A DNA stretch of 27,940 nucleotides from an uncultured Christensenella sp. (GCA_910577875.1 CAJTNY010000024.1:1-27940), one strand, 5' to 3'; shown: positions 16,201 to 26,197, numbered from the stretch's first letter. Notes: generated by a model not told the origin, from the letters alone. Translations and numbers: made by a program.

Positions 16201-19200
16201 ATCTGATACCGATCGGGACCCGTGCCCTCCGTAATACCGAATACGCTATCGCCCACCGTTTTCTGGAAATTGGAAAGCGTCATTAACGACTCGACGTAAT
16301 CGGCGATTTTGTTTGTTAAATCTACCGTTTCGCCCTCTTTGGGATTGTTTGCAATCGCCGTATGCAACCACGAAGGCGACATAGTACGCTTTAACACGTT
16401 AAACTGTAAAGCAGTCGAAACCGCATTGCCAGCAAACACGTAGTCTCCGTTTGTGAGATTAACCGTAACGATGTACTCGCCGACCTTTGTAGGAGCGGCT
16501 TGCGCAGTTTGCCCCACTCCAGACTTCGTGTTATAAGAAACGCTGAATTTGGGCGCGAAACGCGTCGCGTCGTATCCGATACCGTTATCGTGACCGATAA
16601 ATTCTATGACTGCGTTGCGGCTTGCGCCGTAAACGCCGTTATTGTAAATTTTGTTTCCATCAGCGTCGGTTGCTTCGAGATAAATTTCGTCGTGCGTGCC
16701 TGCCGTTATTACGCGGGGCGTTACTATTACTTTGCCTGAAACAAACTTGGTTACTTTATAGTTCGTGAAACCGAGTGAAGAACCGTCGATACTCAAAACG
16801 ATTTCATTACCGACACGACTGATATAAGGCATATAGCCAGTCGAGAAAACGAAAGAGTTTTCCTGCATTGCGGAATCACTTAAAGACATATACGTTTCGC
16901 CGTTCTCGAAACCGCTTACCGTGAAATATCTGTTAAACAAATCTAAACTGAGATTACTTTGCAGTATTCCGTTGGAAACGTTTGAATCAATCGCGTCTCC
17001 GTAAATTACGTTAACGTTTTTAGCCGTAACCGTGATTTCCTTTTGGGTAATCAGATACGTAGGCTTAACTTCACTATAAGGTATTTTCTCCTCGCCGACC
17101 ACGAAAACAACGTTGTAATTACGGCTTACAGGGCTATTGCCTTTTAACACGTTTACATTATAAGGCGTATCGCTTGCGTTGTAATTCTGGCTTTCTATAG
17201 TCAGTGTTATACCCAAATCAGCCAAACCGTGACCATGTACGAACGCGTCGTTTTCGATTACCGTAAGCCAGTCGTTTATTTCCCCTTTATTATCCGCAAA
17301 CGGATCCTTGCCCGTATAATGCGATGTCGCGGTTGCATTGCCTTCGTCGTAACCGTCGACCTGCACCGTTATTTTACGGGATACGACGCGGAGTATTTCC
17401 CTTGTCGCACTTGCAGTAAAGTTTTGCGATACTATTACCTTAGGCGCTATATATATATCTCTTTCCGTAGCGTCGTCGTAGGCGGTTTCGTATCCGTATT
17501 CGACTTCTCCGAGCAACTCGATTAATTGAGTTTCCGAAAGCTCTGTAAAATGAGGACTGCTGAATTTGTAAGTCAGTCCCGAGAAGCGGTTGTTCGCGGG
17601 ATACCCGTTAATACCGACGTCGAATTCGGGAATATTTTCGCCGTATTGAATTTCCGCGGCATAAGTACCGTTTACAACCCAACCGACGTTTAACGTTGCA
17701 GGGGTTATATCGAACGGTATGCTCGCCCTGTTTGCAACGTAATTTTTGTTATCGGTTGTTGCCGTAACGCTATATTTACCGACATTTACGGGCGCATCCG
17801 TCAATCTGTTCTCGGCGCTTATTACAGTTCCGTTGTAATAAGTAACTACGAAGTCTACGATGTCCGTATCGTTAGTTACGAACGCTTTATAATATTTTTT
17901 CGTATTGCTGAACACACTTCCGTTTACGGCTTCCTGCGTACCATCCGCATTATTGAAAGGTCCGCGTATATCGACTGCAAGAAAAGCTTTTTTAATTGTA
18001 TAAGTTCCTGCGCAATAATTATTTCCGTCCTGGATAACCGCGTCATCGGGGAGTTCGCCGCGGTAACTGCAATCCGCGAATACAGCCGAATAATTGTGTC
18101 CGAAACTAATCTCGGCTCCGCTATCCGATAAGAAATCAAGCCACTTAGCGTAAATCGGATATTCGCCCGCCTCGTTGGTGTCCTTACCTCCCGCCGAAGT
18201 CAGCGCGTTAGTCCGGAGCGCGAAAATCTTCTGTATTCCTCCGTCCGTATCGCCTTCGTAAACTCCGCTTACCGTAAAACAGTTTCTCCATTCGGCGATT
18301 TCTTCTTTACCGTATGTTTCTCCGTTGATTACGCTGAGATTATAGAAGTTCTCCGCATCGGTTATCGTAATAGTTATTTCGCGTTTTTCAACGGTCAATT
18401 CGCCGCTTTCAAATCTGAAAGAGTAGTTTTCCAGAACTTTGTCCGTAAGTCCTTCTATAACGGTACTACCGTCAGCCTGATAATGTTTTATAGCGTACGT
18501 TCCTACGGAACCGCTTAAACGACCTGCCGAGTAATCGGACGTAAAGAAATTATTTTCCGTACCGAGAATATCCGCTTCGGTGTCAACAACACCGTCGGTT
18601 TTGCCTGCGACAAATCCGCTTACCGAATAAGAATATTCGGGTGCAGCGCCGCCGTAAACGACAGATTTATCGTCAGCCGTTACGGTAAGAGTCTTTTTAT
18701 AGACTGTGAACACAAACGACTTTTCAAGACTGCCGTAGTTGACCGTGCCGTCCATATTTATCGTAAGCGAGTATTCTCCCGCGGAGAATAAACCTTTCTC
18801 CCACATTTCTGCAAATATCGATGTTATAGTGTCGTGTGTTCCGCTGAGTTCTGCAATAGGCTTGCCGTCACGCGTCAAATCGAACGCGAATTCGTTCTGT
18901 CCGACCTCTCCGTCGGATAATACAAGTCTTGTAAACTTTGAAACGGGTTCGGTAACTTTATGCGTCGTATCCGCATTATAACCGTTGAGATTAGTAGCCG
19001 AATACAAGCCGTAAGTCCAGCCGTTGAATTTCAAATCGCTTTCGTTTACAAAAGCGTTTTCAACGCGGGAAATTTCCGTTTCGCACATACCGTAAACGGT
19101 TTCGTAATTTCCGCCTGCAAAAATACGGTAATAGACGTTTTTGCGGCACACGTCGATATATTCAATCGGGTCAGTCACGACCGGTAAACCGCTCCAATCC

Positions 19201-22200
19201 AAATCTTCCGCCGAAACAGCGTTATCCGAATAGTCCGAAGCATAGAAAGAAACCGTAACATTCGTTCCGTCGTTTGCCGTTGCAAATACTTCGCTGACTT
19301 CTCCATTACGCATTATTATCAATGCGAGATGGCTTAATTCGTCATAACCGCCCTTATATCCCGTTATATCGCTTACGCTGAGATTTGCTGGCACGACCGT
19401 ATGTATGGCTGTCGAGCCGTTGCTTCCGGAGAAAATCGCGGTATAATCGGTTTTGTCTTTATTCAGTGTTCCGCTTATCGAATATACGCCGACCGCTTGG
19501 GTATGCGTGCCCGCGTTTGTATCGGCAAATGCCGTAGTTTTAAGCGTAATTAAGTTTGCGCCTTCAAAGCCTGCTGACGCGTCGAAAATTTCTTCCCATA
19601 TGTTTTCCGCAAGTTCGCTCTGAGTAAGTTCAATACCTGTATATGTAGAGTCGGGAAGAGTTATTTCAGTGACGAATTTAACTTTTGAGAAAGTATCGTA
19701 GTATACGCTTTCTATATCGTTTATTACGACTTTGAGCGCGAGAGGTTTTACTGTCAGCACACCTTTATCGCGTCCGTCTTCCTTTACGGCGTTAACGAAA
19801 TTATAGTTCGGCGCGTTCAGAGTATCTGAATCGTTAATAAACTTTATTGAGTATATGCCCTGTTTTTCGCCCTGCGTATAGTCCGCAGAATATGCAAACG
19901 TTCCGCTTACATTTATATTGGCAATAGTTTCGTTTCCTTTCAAGCCGTCAAATTTAAAAGTATCTGCATCGGATATTAGGCTATCGACGTCCGCTTTGAA
20001 CGAAAGGTCTGCGGGATTTTCTTCACCGTACCAGATACCGATATTGATCTGAACTTTGATTTCCGCTTTTTCGACGGTAACGGGCACCTCCGCCTCTTTT
20101 CCTCCGACCGAGAAAACAACAGCTTTGTGGTTGGGAGCAGTGGCTTTTACGAAATAAACTCCGCTATCGGCAACGTCTTTGATTTGAGCGTTTTTACCGT
20201 CCGCGAAATAAGGCAACCAGTCAACGGAGCCAATGCTCTTATAGTACCACTTTAACGACTGATTATTTACCGTAACCGCCGAGACCGTGAATAAATCATG
20301 AGCGGACGCATCGTATGTTCCGACATATCCAGTTACGTTAACATCCATTATCTCGGCGGAGGTTATTTCATATTTTCCGCTGCCGACAAAAGTTATGCCG
20401 TAATTATCCGAGATAGCTGTACCCGTTACTGTATATATGCCGATGGACCAGTTTTTTGAATCCCCGACAGCTTCTACGGAATTTAATTTTGCGGATAATC
20501 TGAACACATCGTAAACGTCGTCCGCAAGCGGGTCGCCCGTTCCGTTTTCCGTACTGAGAGTATAAACGCCGCTCTGATATAAATCAGCCGTTTCGCCGTA
20601 TGTGCCCGACGCGCCGTCAGCTGTGAATTCGACCGTTATAAGACGCTTGACGACCGTAAAATCGGCTGACTTAACGGAAATTATATAATTTGCCGTTTCA
20701 AGCGTATATTCGCCGTTTTCGTCCAAAGTCAGTGTCGAATAATTATTCCAGACCGGACAGAGTTTATAAGTGCCTATAGGAGTAACGTTTGACGTAAAAG
20801 GGTCACCTACTCCGTTTAAAAGCACGACGAGTTTAATATTGTCCGCATCGTTATTGTGAAATTTCCCGCTTCCGCCGTAAGTCCACTTATCGGAAACGGC
20901 TATTTCTTCGCCGTAAACGTGTCCGTTTACCCCCTCAGCTTCTATCGATAAATTGTATTTTGAGATAGTGAACGAGCAGTCAGACGTTTTATCGAGATTG
21001 AAATTTCCGCCTTCGGCTTTTATTACCGAAACGGTGTAAGAGTTTGCGTTCTCGGGTTTTTCTGTATCGGAATAATTATAAGTCAGCAAAGGCGAATCAA
21101 CGTCTCCGAAATCTTCTTTCGACGGCATATTTTCTATCTGAGCCGTCGGCATCTGACCTGCACCGTTATATACGGTTTCAAGGGTATCTCCCGTCTTGCC
21201 TGCATAAGACCAGATTATTTCAAGCCCGCGTGTGTTTACGGTTATATTCTGTTGACCGCTGTCCCACTTCGAATAAACTTCCTCTCCAGCACCGTTTCTG
21301 TCAAATATTATTACAATTCTGACTCCGTATTCGCCTGCGTTCCAAGGCAAACCGTTAACAAGTTCGTCCGCGCCGAGTTGCGTTCCGTCTTCGTTGTAGA
21401 ACGTATAAACCGCGCCTCCTCCGCCGCCACCCGAGCCGTCGAAAGTAGCATCTTCGAACCCGTCGGGAATTTTAAGAACGACGGCATCGCTTAAACCCTT
21501 TCTCGCAACGTTTGCAGTATTACCGATAAACGCGCCGTTGTCTCCGTACACATAATCGTTTATTGTGAACTGAACGTTTACCTGAGAGGCAGTAATAGCG
21601 TAATAAAGTTTTACCTGAGCGCCGTATTCGGAAGTGTAAATAATTTCGAATACCTTACCGCCGTTAACGAACGACGCGCCTGCATAACCTGTTTTATCGT
21701 CGTTATCGAATTCAACGTTCCAGACGTAATTTAATGCGTCTGCATTTATCGTAAGGAGCGCGAAATACTGACCGCGGTTTGCGGTAGTTCCGTTGAAGCC
21801 GTCGACGTCTCCCTGCGTCGTTCCGGTAATATTATCCGTTTCTTTATTCGTTCCGTATAATACGCCGTAGTTTATTCCGTCAAGCGCGCCCGTGAGAATC
21901 GTACTCAGCGCTGTTACCTTTCCCCATTCCATTGCTCGGTTCGAACCGAGCGCGGGCGCGGTTAATGTTTTGCGTCCGAGTTTTGCGAACTCGTTCCATT
22001 TATGGGTATATACGCCTTTAAAATCGAAATCTCTTGTATTGCCGGAATTTTCCCAACAATAATTTGCAGAATCCTTAATAGTAAACTCTACCGAATAGAC
22101 ACCCGCGTCAAAGCAGGTAAAATCACCGTTCGATACGTTAAACGAATACCGCTCAGCAGAAGTCGTATCAATTACGCGATCAGCGCTTTCCGCGGATTGA

Positions 22201-25200
22201 GTGTACCAATCCGCAGGGCGCGAGCCCGTAATTTGAGCCCCGACTAGCGCAGAAGTCAGATTATAATCTTTAAACCCTCCAACGCTCCCGCTCCAAAGCG
22301 AACCGCTGTAAGTGCTTTCGGTTGCACCCGCAGGCTGTGCGGGCTGTACAAGCTGTTTCTTCAGTATTGTATAGCGTGCGGAAATATTTGCGTTTACCGC
22401 ACCGCTGTCCAAAATATAATTATCTTTATCATTATCGATTCCGTCTAAATCCGAAGCGTATACGGTATAATAACCTGCGTTCGATTTCGAAGTGAGGTTC
22501 GCGATTGTATTCGCGCCGTTTTTATCTTTATAGCCAATTACAATTCCTACCGTATCTCCGGTTACGGCATTGTTCACGATAACCTCGGGCGCGGGAGTTT
22601 CGCCGTATACCGACGAAAGACTGCTTTCCGTCCATTCGAGAACGACTGCAAGCCGATTTATAACGAAAGTAAACGTCAAAGCGTCCGCGCCGCCGTCGCC
22701 GCCGTCCGAGCCTTTCCACTTAAAGTTTTCCGCAGGAATAACAGTTACCGTATAAGTTCCCGCAAGAGCAAGTTCTGCGAATGTTTGGGAATCTTTTTCA
22801 TAGGTAAATTTAAGACTGCATCTCGTTTCGCCGTTAGCCGTATACGTATATGTATCGCCTTCGATAAAATCCAAAAAGTCGAAAGGATTGTTTTTACCTT
22901 GATAATCCGCTTCCGCTTTACCGCCTTTTAAAACGGGCTTTATAAGATACGGCGTTTTTATATTGAAACCGAGCGAACTGTCTTCGGGCAGTTTATAGTT
23001 TACCGCATAAGTATACGAAGCTCCGTTCGGTTTTTCCTTGACGACAAAGCCCGTAACCGTGACTTTATATCCGCCCGCGTCTATTATATCTGTTTTATCG
23101 ATAGAACTTCCGTCGGCTCTGCTGTATTCGCAAGTAAGCGTTACCGTTAAATTTTCGCCGAGCTGCCAATCCACCTCGGTTTCCGGAACCTGATTCTCTC
23201 CGGTATAAGTAAGGTCCGTTTCTGGATTGAGTTTAAACGATAATTCGCATTGCAAAATCGTTGCCGAAGCGGTAACGGTCTGAGGTGCGTTTCCTTCGTT
23301 TTTCCAGGTAAAGTTAGAATCTTTTATACTGATTTCAAATGTATACACACCTGCATCGGTAACGTATATTACGCCTTTTTCCGAGTCAAACGAAATAGTA
23401 GTAATCTTTGTCGTTCCGTCGGTAAGTAAACCAGATGTTTTAATATTCAGAATATCGCTGTAAGAATAAACTGCTCCGTTTGCAAGCGTTTGTTCGCCAT
23501 GCAAGTAATTATTAAGCGCAAATTCCCAAGCTTCGTTCTTGTATTCATTTCCGCTGTTCGACGTATCTACTTCTACTTTCACGATTTCTCTGCGCGCGAC
23601 CGTGAAACTCGTTTGCACGGTTTCGCAAGTTACGTCCGTAGCCAGAACCCCGTCCGCATACGAGCCGATTTTGTAAACTGCTTTATATTCGCCCGCCTGC
23701 CATATTCCGTTTGACGGAACGGTATAAGCCGAACCGTCTTTTTCGTATGTAGGTGCACCGAGCATAGCCCAGCCGCGAAGTCCGCTTACGTCTAAGCTCG
23801 CTTCGCTTTTAATATCGCCGTACGTAAACGAGCCTTGCGACGCGTTGAAATAAAGCTGTGCCTTATTAATCGTAAAATTAGTAGTCTTACCCGCAGATTC
23901 AGTATCCGACCATTTATAGTTTGTGTTTATTATCGTTACTATAACGCCGTAATTGCCTGCGTGGGTAACCGTTTTACCTGCGTTTTCACCGGAGAATTTT
24001 ACGCTCACAACCTCGGCTGGATTATCCTGATGCTGGGGAGCAAAGCCTGTTGCGGTGACTTGCCTTACTACGTCGTCTTCACTGTATTCAGTTCCCAAAT
24101 CAAACGTTACGGACTTTATCGAAGCGTTGCCGAGCGAAATTTTGCGCTGGACGATTTCGAATTCAAAAGGCGTTTCGAGCTCGCCTTTATCGTACCAAGC
24201 CGTTTCAGCAGTGCTTACATATACTTTATAAGAACCGCGCTCTTGGGGAAAATCGTAGCTTGCATAAGCATTGTTTTCATAATCGGTGCCGATATAATAC
24301 AGTCTGTACGAAGGCGCAGCCGTAGTTTTATCTTCGTAGGGAAGATTATCCGTGTCTATCTTGTTCGTTGCAATAAACTGCATCGAAGCGTTCCCCTCTA
24401 CTGCGCCGCGCACCGTATAAGAGGGTTCTCTCTCTCCGAACTGAATTTCGGACTTGAAATTATCGAGCGTAACGACTATTGGAGCTTTTAAAACGTTGAC
24501 GGTATAAGTCACTCTCGTGGGGTTGCTCGCGTCCACTTCGCCGTCACCCGCGCCCGTCATAAAGATGAAGTCGCTTTTTTCGCCTTTAACGAAGGATACT
24601 GTAATCTTATAAGTTCCGCCGCGCTCGAACGAAATAACGCCGTCTTCATATTTCGCATATTCCGAATCCGTTTCGACTTTCATATTGTCGCCGTAAACGT
24701 CGTCGGTCACCAGACCGCTTATGACGGTCGAACAGGTTTCCGTACTGTATATAAGTTCCTTATCCGCAATCGACGGACGTGCAATGCTTATCGGAGAGAC
24801 CTGTACGCCTGCGAAATTTTTGCTGGCTCTTGAACCGTTAGGAGCGTTGTACGTTAATCTTATCCTTGTTACACTTCTGGTAAGACTGTCAAGTTTATTA
24901 TTATCTTTGTCGTAAAATTCCGTTACGATATCGCTTTCTGGAACGTCTTTAAGATATATTTTCGCGCCGATATTATCTCCGAATTCATCTTCAAATAAGG
25001 CTTTCACATATACGTCACCGTAATCCAACTTTTCGGAACGCGCGATTTGACTGCTCAAATTGCCGTCGAGACTTTTATCAATACCTGTATAACCATTAAA
25101 AGTTACTATTAAATTCAATTGCAGAGCTTTGACTCCGTCGCCGTTATAAGGAATTTCGAGCGTTTTATCAAATTTAGCGCCTTCACTCATTTTAAGCGCG

Positions 25201-26084
25201 TCGGCGGTCGCACCTACGTATAAACCGCTGTAACTGAGTTCGCTTTCAACGTTTACCGCTCCGCCTTCGAAACCGCTGTTCATAATAACGAATACGTTGC
25301 CCTGCAAACTTTTAATAAACGAAGCGACGGTCGTCGAGGGCACTAATTCGACAGGCTGAGTCCAACCGTCGCGCACTTTAAGCGCAAATCTCTTCGAAGC
25401 CGCGAAAACGACGCTTTCGCTTACCGTTGTATCTTCAACACCGTCTATACCCGATACGCCGAGCGAAATATCAACCGAAATATCGGACGCGTTCGTATCG
25501 CTGCCGAAGGAGGGCGCGGAAGACGACCATTTGACTTTCGTACCGTCGTAAGGCACCGTTTCGGTGTGATTGGGATAGACGAGTTCTACGGCAAGACGGC
25601 TTTCTACCTGTTCCGCCGTCATACCCTGTACGAAAGCATAAAAACCTTCGGAGTTTACGAAATACGCGTTCGAACGTTCGTACCCGCTTATCGCGCCGAT
25701 ACGTAACTCGGCGGTCGCAGCTTCAACCGTTTCAACGGGCAAAGTAAACGACAAACCTTGATACGTAACCGTAACCGCGTTGTCTTCCGCTCCCGCAGTA
25801 AGCTTGCCGTTTGCAAACTCTACGGTATAACCGGAAGCAATAATGCTTTTGCTTCCGTCCGCCGATACCCCGTAAACTTTCAAATCTTTTTTGATTGTTT
25901 CCGAGTCGTAGTCGTCGTAAACGGTTTCAACGTTCAATTCAGCCGTTATAGACGCGAACGGTTCTTCTCCGTCTGCCGCTATCGGTAAACCGAACAAGCC
26001 GAAAAACAGCGCAATGCAGCTTATAAAAGCAAGCAACGCTGCCGCTATCAAACGTCTGTTGTTTTTTATAGTATGTATTTTCAT
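13203..26084 (-). CDS. Giant MBG/YDG-repeat surface protein (4293 aa)
   Basis: A very large exported protein, uninterrupted over 12.9 kb. Residues 1-37 form a signal peptide (basic IKNNRR, hydrophobic core, cleavage probably after PIAA). Residues about 40-540 look like bacterial Ig-like modules. From about 545 to 3850 there are at least 17 MBG/YDG-like modules marked by YG-type motifs, for example near residues 547, 757, 1159, 1722, 2019, 2470, 2813, 3029, 3636 and 3813. They are mixed with a second module type marked by Y(N/T/S)G and a closing NYxW motif (near 722, 921, 1338, 3326, 3513, 3957, 4137 and 4214). A glycine run lies near 1548. The C-terminus has one membrane helix (about 4238-4264), then DRRRKR and a short cytoplasmic tail. 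No LPXTG sorting signal is seen. The likely role is an adhesin or stalk anchored in the membrane. I chose ATG 26084, since GGAGG (26090-26094) sits 5 nt before it. An in-frame TTG at 26096 overlaps that site. Confidence 0.88.
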   Translation of the reverse strand: MKIHTIKNNRRLIAAALLAFISCIALFFGLFGLPIAADGEEPFASITAELNVETVYDDYDSETIKKDLKVYGVSADGSKSIIASGYTVEFANGKLTAGAEDNAVTVTYQGLSFTLPVETVEAATAELRIGAISGYERSNAYFVNSEGFYAFVQGMTAEQVESRLAVELVYPNHTETVPYDGTKVKWSSSAPSFGSDTNASDISVDISLGVSGIDGVEDTTVSESVVFAASKRFALKVRDGWTQPVELVPSTTVASFIKSLQGNVFVIMNSGFEGGAVNVESELSYSGLYVGATADALKMSEGAKFDKTLEIPYNGDGVKALQLNLIVTFNGYTGIDKSLDGNLSSQIARSEKLDYGDVYVKALFEDEFGDNIGAKIYLKDVPESDIVTEFYDKDNNKLDSLTRSVTRIRLTYNAPNGSRASKNFAGVQVSPISIARPSIADKELIYSTETCSTVISGLVTDDVYGDNMKVETDSEYAKYEDGVISFERGGTYKITVSFVKGEKSDFIFMTGAGDGEVDASNPTRVTYTVNVLKAPIVVTLDNFKSEIQFGEREPSYTVRGAVEGNASMQFIATNKIDTDNLPYEDKTTAAPSYRLYYIGTDYENNAYASYDFPQERGSYKVYVSTAETAWYDKGELETPFEFEIVQRKISLGNASIKSVTFDLGTEYSEDDVVRQVTATGFAPQHQDNPAEVVSVKFSGENAGKTVTHAGNYGVIVTIINTNYKWSDTESAGKTTNFTINKAQLYFNASQGSFTYGDIKSEASLDVSGLRGWAMLGAPTYEKDGSAYTVPSNGIWQAGEYKAVYKIGSYADGVLATDVTCETVQTSFTVARREIVKVEVDTSNSGNEYKNEAWEFALNNYLHGEQTLANGAVYSYSDILNIKTSGLLTDGTTKITTISFDSEKGVIYVTDAGVYTFEISIKDSNFTWKNEGNAPQTVTASATILQCELSFKLNPETDLTYTGENQVPETEVDWQLGENLTVTLTCEYSRADGSSIDKTDIIDAGGYKVTVTGFVVKEKPNGASYTYAVNYKLPEDSSLGFNIKTPYLIKPVLKGGKAEADYQGKNNPFDFLDFIEGDTYTYTANGETRCSLKFTYEKDSQTFAELALAGTYTVTVIPAENFKWKGSDGGDGGADALTFTFVINRLAVVLEWTESSLSSVYGETPAPEVIVNNAVTGDTVGIVIGYKDKNGANTIANLTSKSNAGYYTVYASDLDGIDNDKDNYILDSGAVNANISARYTILKKQLVQPAQPAGATESTYSGSLWSGSVGGFKDYNLTSALVGAQITGSRPADWYTQSAESADRVIDTTSAERYSFNVSNGDFTCFDAGVYSVEFTIKDSANYCWENSGNTRDFDFKGVYTHKWNEFAKLGRKTLTAPALGSNRAMEWGKVTALSTILTGALDGINYGVLYGTNKETDNITGTTQGDVDGFNGTTANRGQYFALLTINADALNYVWNVEFDNDDKTGYAGASFVNGGKVFEIIYTSEYGAQVKLYYAITASQVNVQFTINDYVYGDNGAFIGNTANVARKGLSDAVVLKIPDGFEDATFDGSGGGGGGAVYTFYNEDGTQLGADELVNGLPWNAGEYGVRIVIIFDRNGAGEEVYSKWDSGQQNITVNTRGLEIIWSYAGKTGDTLETVYNGAGQMPTAQIENMPSKEDFGDVDSPLLTYNYSDTEKPENANSYTVSVIKAEGGNFNLDKTSDCSFTISKYNLSIEAEGVNGHVYGEEIAVSDKWTYGGSGKFHNNDADNIKLVVLLNGVGDPFTSNVTPIGTYKLCPVWNNYSTLTLDENGEYTLETANYIISVKSADFTVVKRLITVEFTADGASGTYGETADLYQSGVYTLSTENGTGDPLADDVYDVFRLSAKLNSVEAVGDSKNWSIGIYTVTGTAISDNYGITFVGSGKYEITSAEIMDVNVTGYVGTYDASAHDLFTVSAVTVNNQSLKWYYKSIGSVDWLPYFADGKNAQIKDVADSGVYFVKATAPNHKAVVFSVGGKEAEVPVTVEKAEIKVQINIGIWYGEENPADLSFKADVDSLISDADTFKFDGLKGNETIANINVSGTFAYSADYTQGEKQGIYSIKFINDSDTLNAPNYNFVNAVKEDGRDKGVLTVKPLALKVVINDIESVYYDTFSKVKFVTEITLPDSTYTGIELTQSELAENIWEEIFDASAGFEGANLITLKTTAFADTNAGTHTQAVGVYSISGTLNKDKTDYTAIFSGSNGSTAIHTVVPANLSVSDITGYKGGYDELSHLALIIMRNGEVSEVFATANDGTNVTVSFYASDYSDNAVSAEDLDWSGLPVVTDPIEYIDVCRKNVYYRIFAGGNYETVYGMCETEISRVENAFVNESDLKFNGWTYGLYSATNLNGYNADTTHKVTEPVSKFTRLVLSDGEVGQNEFAFDLTRDGKPIAELSGTHDTITSIFAEMWEKGLFSAGEYSLTINMDGTVNYGSLEKSFVFTVYKKTLTVTADDKSVVYGGAAPEYSYSVSGFVAGKTDGVVDTEADILGTENNFFTSDYSAGRLSGSVGTYAIKHYQADGSTVIEGLTDKVLENYSFRFESGELTVEKREITITITDAENFYNLSVINGETYGKEEIAEWRNCFTVSGVYEGDTDGGIQKIFALRTNALTSAGGKDTNEAGEYPIYAKWLDFLSDSGAEISFGHNYSAVFADCSYRGELPDDAVIQDGNNYCAGTYTIKKAFLAVDIRGPFNNADGTQEAVNGSVFSNTKKYYKAFVTNDTDIVDFVVTYYNGTVISAENRLTDAPVNVGKYSVTATTDNKNYVANRASIPFDITPATLNVGWVVNGTYAAEIQYGENIPEFDVGINGYPANNRFSGLTYKFSSPHFTELSETQLIELLGEVEYGYETAYDDATERDIYIAPKVIVSQNFTASATREILRVVSRKITVQVDGYDEGNATATSHYTGKDPFADNKGEINDWLTVIENDAFVHGHGLADLGITLTIESQNYNASDTPYNVNVLKGNSPVSRNYNVVFVVGEEKIPYSEVKPTYLITQKEITVTAKNVNVIYGDAIDSNVSNGILQSNLSLDLFNRYFTVSGFENGETYMSLSDSAMQENSFVFSTGYMPYISRVGNEIVLSIDGSSLGFTNYKVTKFVSGKVIVTPRVITAGTHDEIYLEATDADGNKIYNNGVYGASRNAVIEFIGHDNGIGYDATRFAPKFSVSYNTKSGVGQTAQAAPTKVGEYIVTVNLTNGDYVFAGNAVSTALQFNVLKRTMSPSWLHTAIANNPKEGETVDLTNKIADYVESLMTLSNFQKTVGDSVFGITEGTGPDRYQIGTVGGERVGLHITAQGTGEYRVTFAFTSAAKANYQWDDSDSASEVTVIFNVTTNKVYITGLRITGWIYKQYDAGLNKVIFSVSNGNTDGVQISYAPITGQIPTDTAGFQSLSYSASIPEAAGNYAVRAYYPSYQGLGGDEQFTSFTITKATVSAPVITVSGNNGVYGGVQLNSSVVFDPMILRISGFNGINYVLTEKGAVLTAMNAGTYTVRFAIIDSANYQWGGNVSSADWVIEKAEDNAVTWNNTEEQRTVVYGNVFVSDASATYGGTVYYRYMLKTGDTVPDADDSGWTAAFNKFNVGEYWIKATNSGNSNYNGDFKIISFKVVKATLTVTPNGSMIYGNEFENSNPTFQYTVTEGLVRGDDPNEVIKKVSEVTYTVTNLHNGFNAGTYGFVLETDENGNVIGLAADNYKIVSGVGVFTVNKRSVVVNIGNKTSQYGRPVDVSDVTVTYGSQNGLVAGDDLNLTFTTTATGISGKGGYIINATYNNGNYNATINPGTYTITERLITVEIVQGGGVYGENIVGVTYSKVLDDEQVDITDFVNDKLNITVVYSGTANDGTVFNGTQTPLLAGSYVATVKGSGNDNFIVVGEPFAQFVVEKKEVDGSLITVENQTYNGEIKIPEINNSAFVSAYGGGIYEELAHGSFVNAGEHNITLRLIDADNYKWLSVEIAERNIIFTIDKAENELTEELKISGWIYGEYDVATNSPSASVKFGQSLIVYTYCETEDGRYYSGAPVTGNVGDYYVRATVMATDNYNAFESAPVKFSITKKSLALPALAEIKEGEGKNDVYTGGELLAEILGFDMALMNLDYEGKTNVSGGRITLVAVNAGTYTVKLTIAGNNNYRWQNTEADEVILSWTVAPKAVAKPIANTNRFMVNGQYLTYIPEGFDDEIMFIEGNRTAYGGEFKVTVGLKDKANYVWEDGGAGDITFDWKVSGINTVFKIVVSVLSGVCGIAILAAGVQLLLDRRRKRILERDIDERSQAETNAQAQERGNE

Positions 26085-26089
26085 TTCCG

Positions 26090-26094
26090 CCTCC
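26090..26094 (-). promoter_or_regulatory. Ribosome site that fixes the start of the giant gene
   Basis: GGAGG on the minus strand lies 5 nt before the ATG at 26084. It supports MKIHTIKNN as the N-terminus rather than the TTG at 26096, which would include the site in the coding region. Confidence 0.8.
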
Positions 26095-26114
26095 AAACCC
26101 GTCTAACGGGAACC

Positions 26115-26182
26115 GCCGTGATTTTTTTCAGTAAAAAAGCCTATTTAATGCAAAAATCTCACGGCTGACGCCGTAAGATTTT
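26115..26182 (-). terminator. Leader hairpin of the giant gene, terminator with a competing pairing
   Basis: On the minus strand AAAATCTTACGGC (26182-26170) pairs with GCCGTGAGATTTT (26165-26153), one mismatch and a 4-nt loop, followed by T. It stands 46 bp after the 74-aa gene and 68 bp before the giant gene. The 3' half can also pair with a TCACGGC copy at 26121-26115, giving two exclusive folds. It could end the 74-aa transcript and limit readthrough into the giant gene. Confidence 0.6.
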
Positions 26183-26197
26183 CTATTACTGCCGTTC

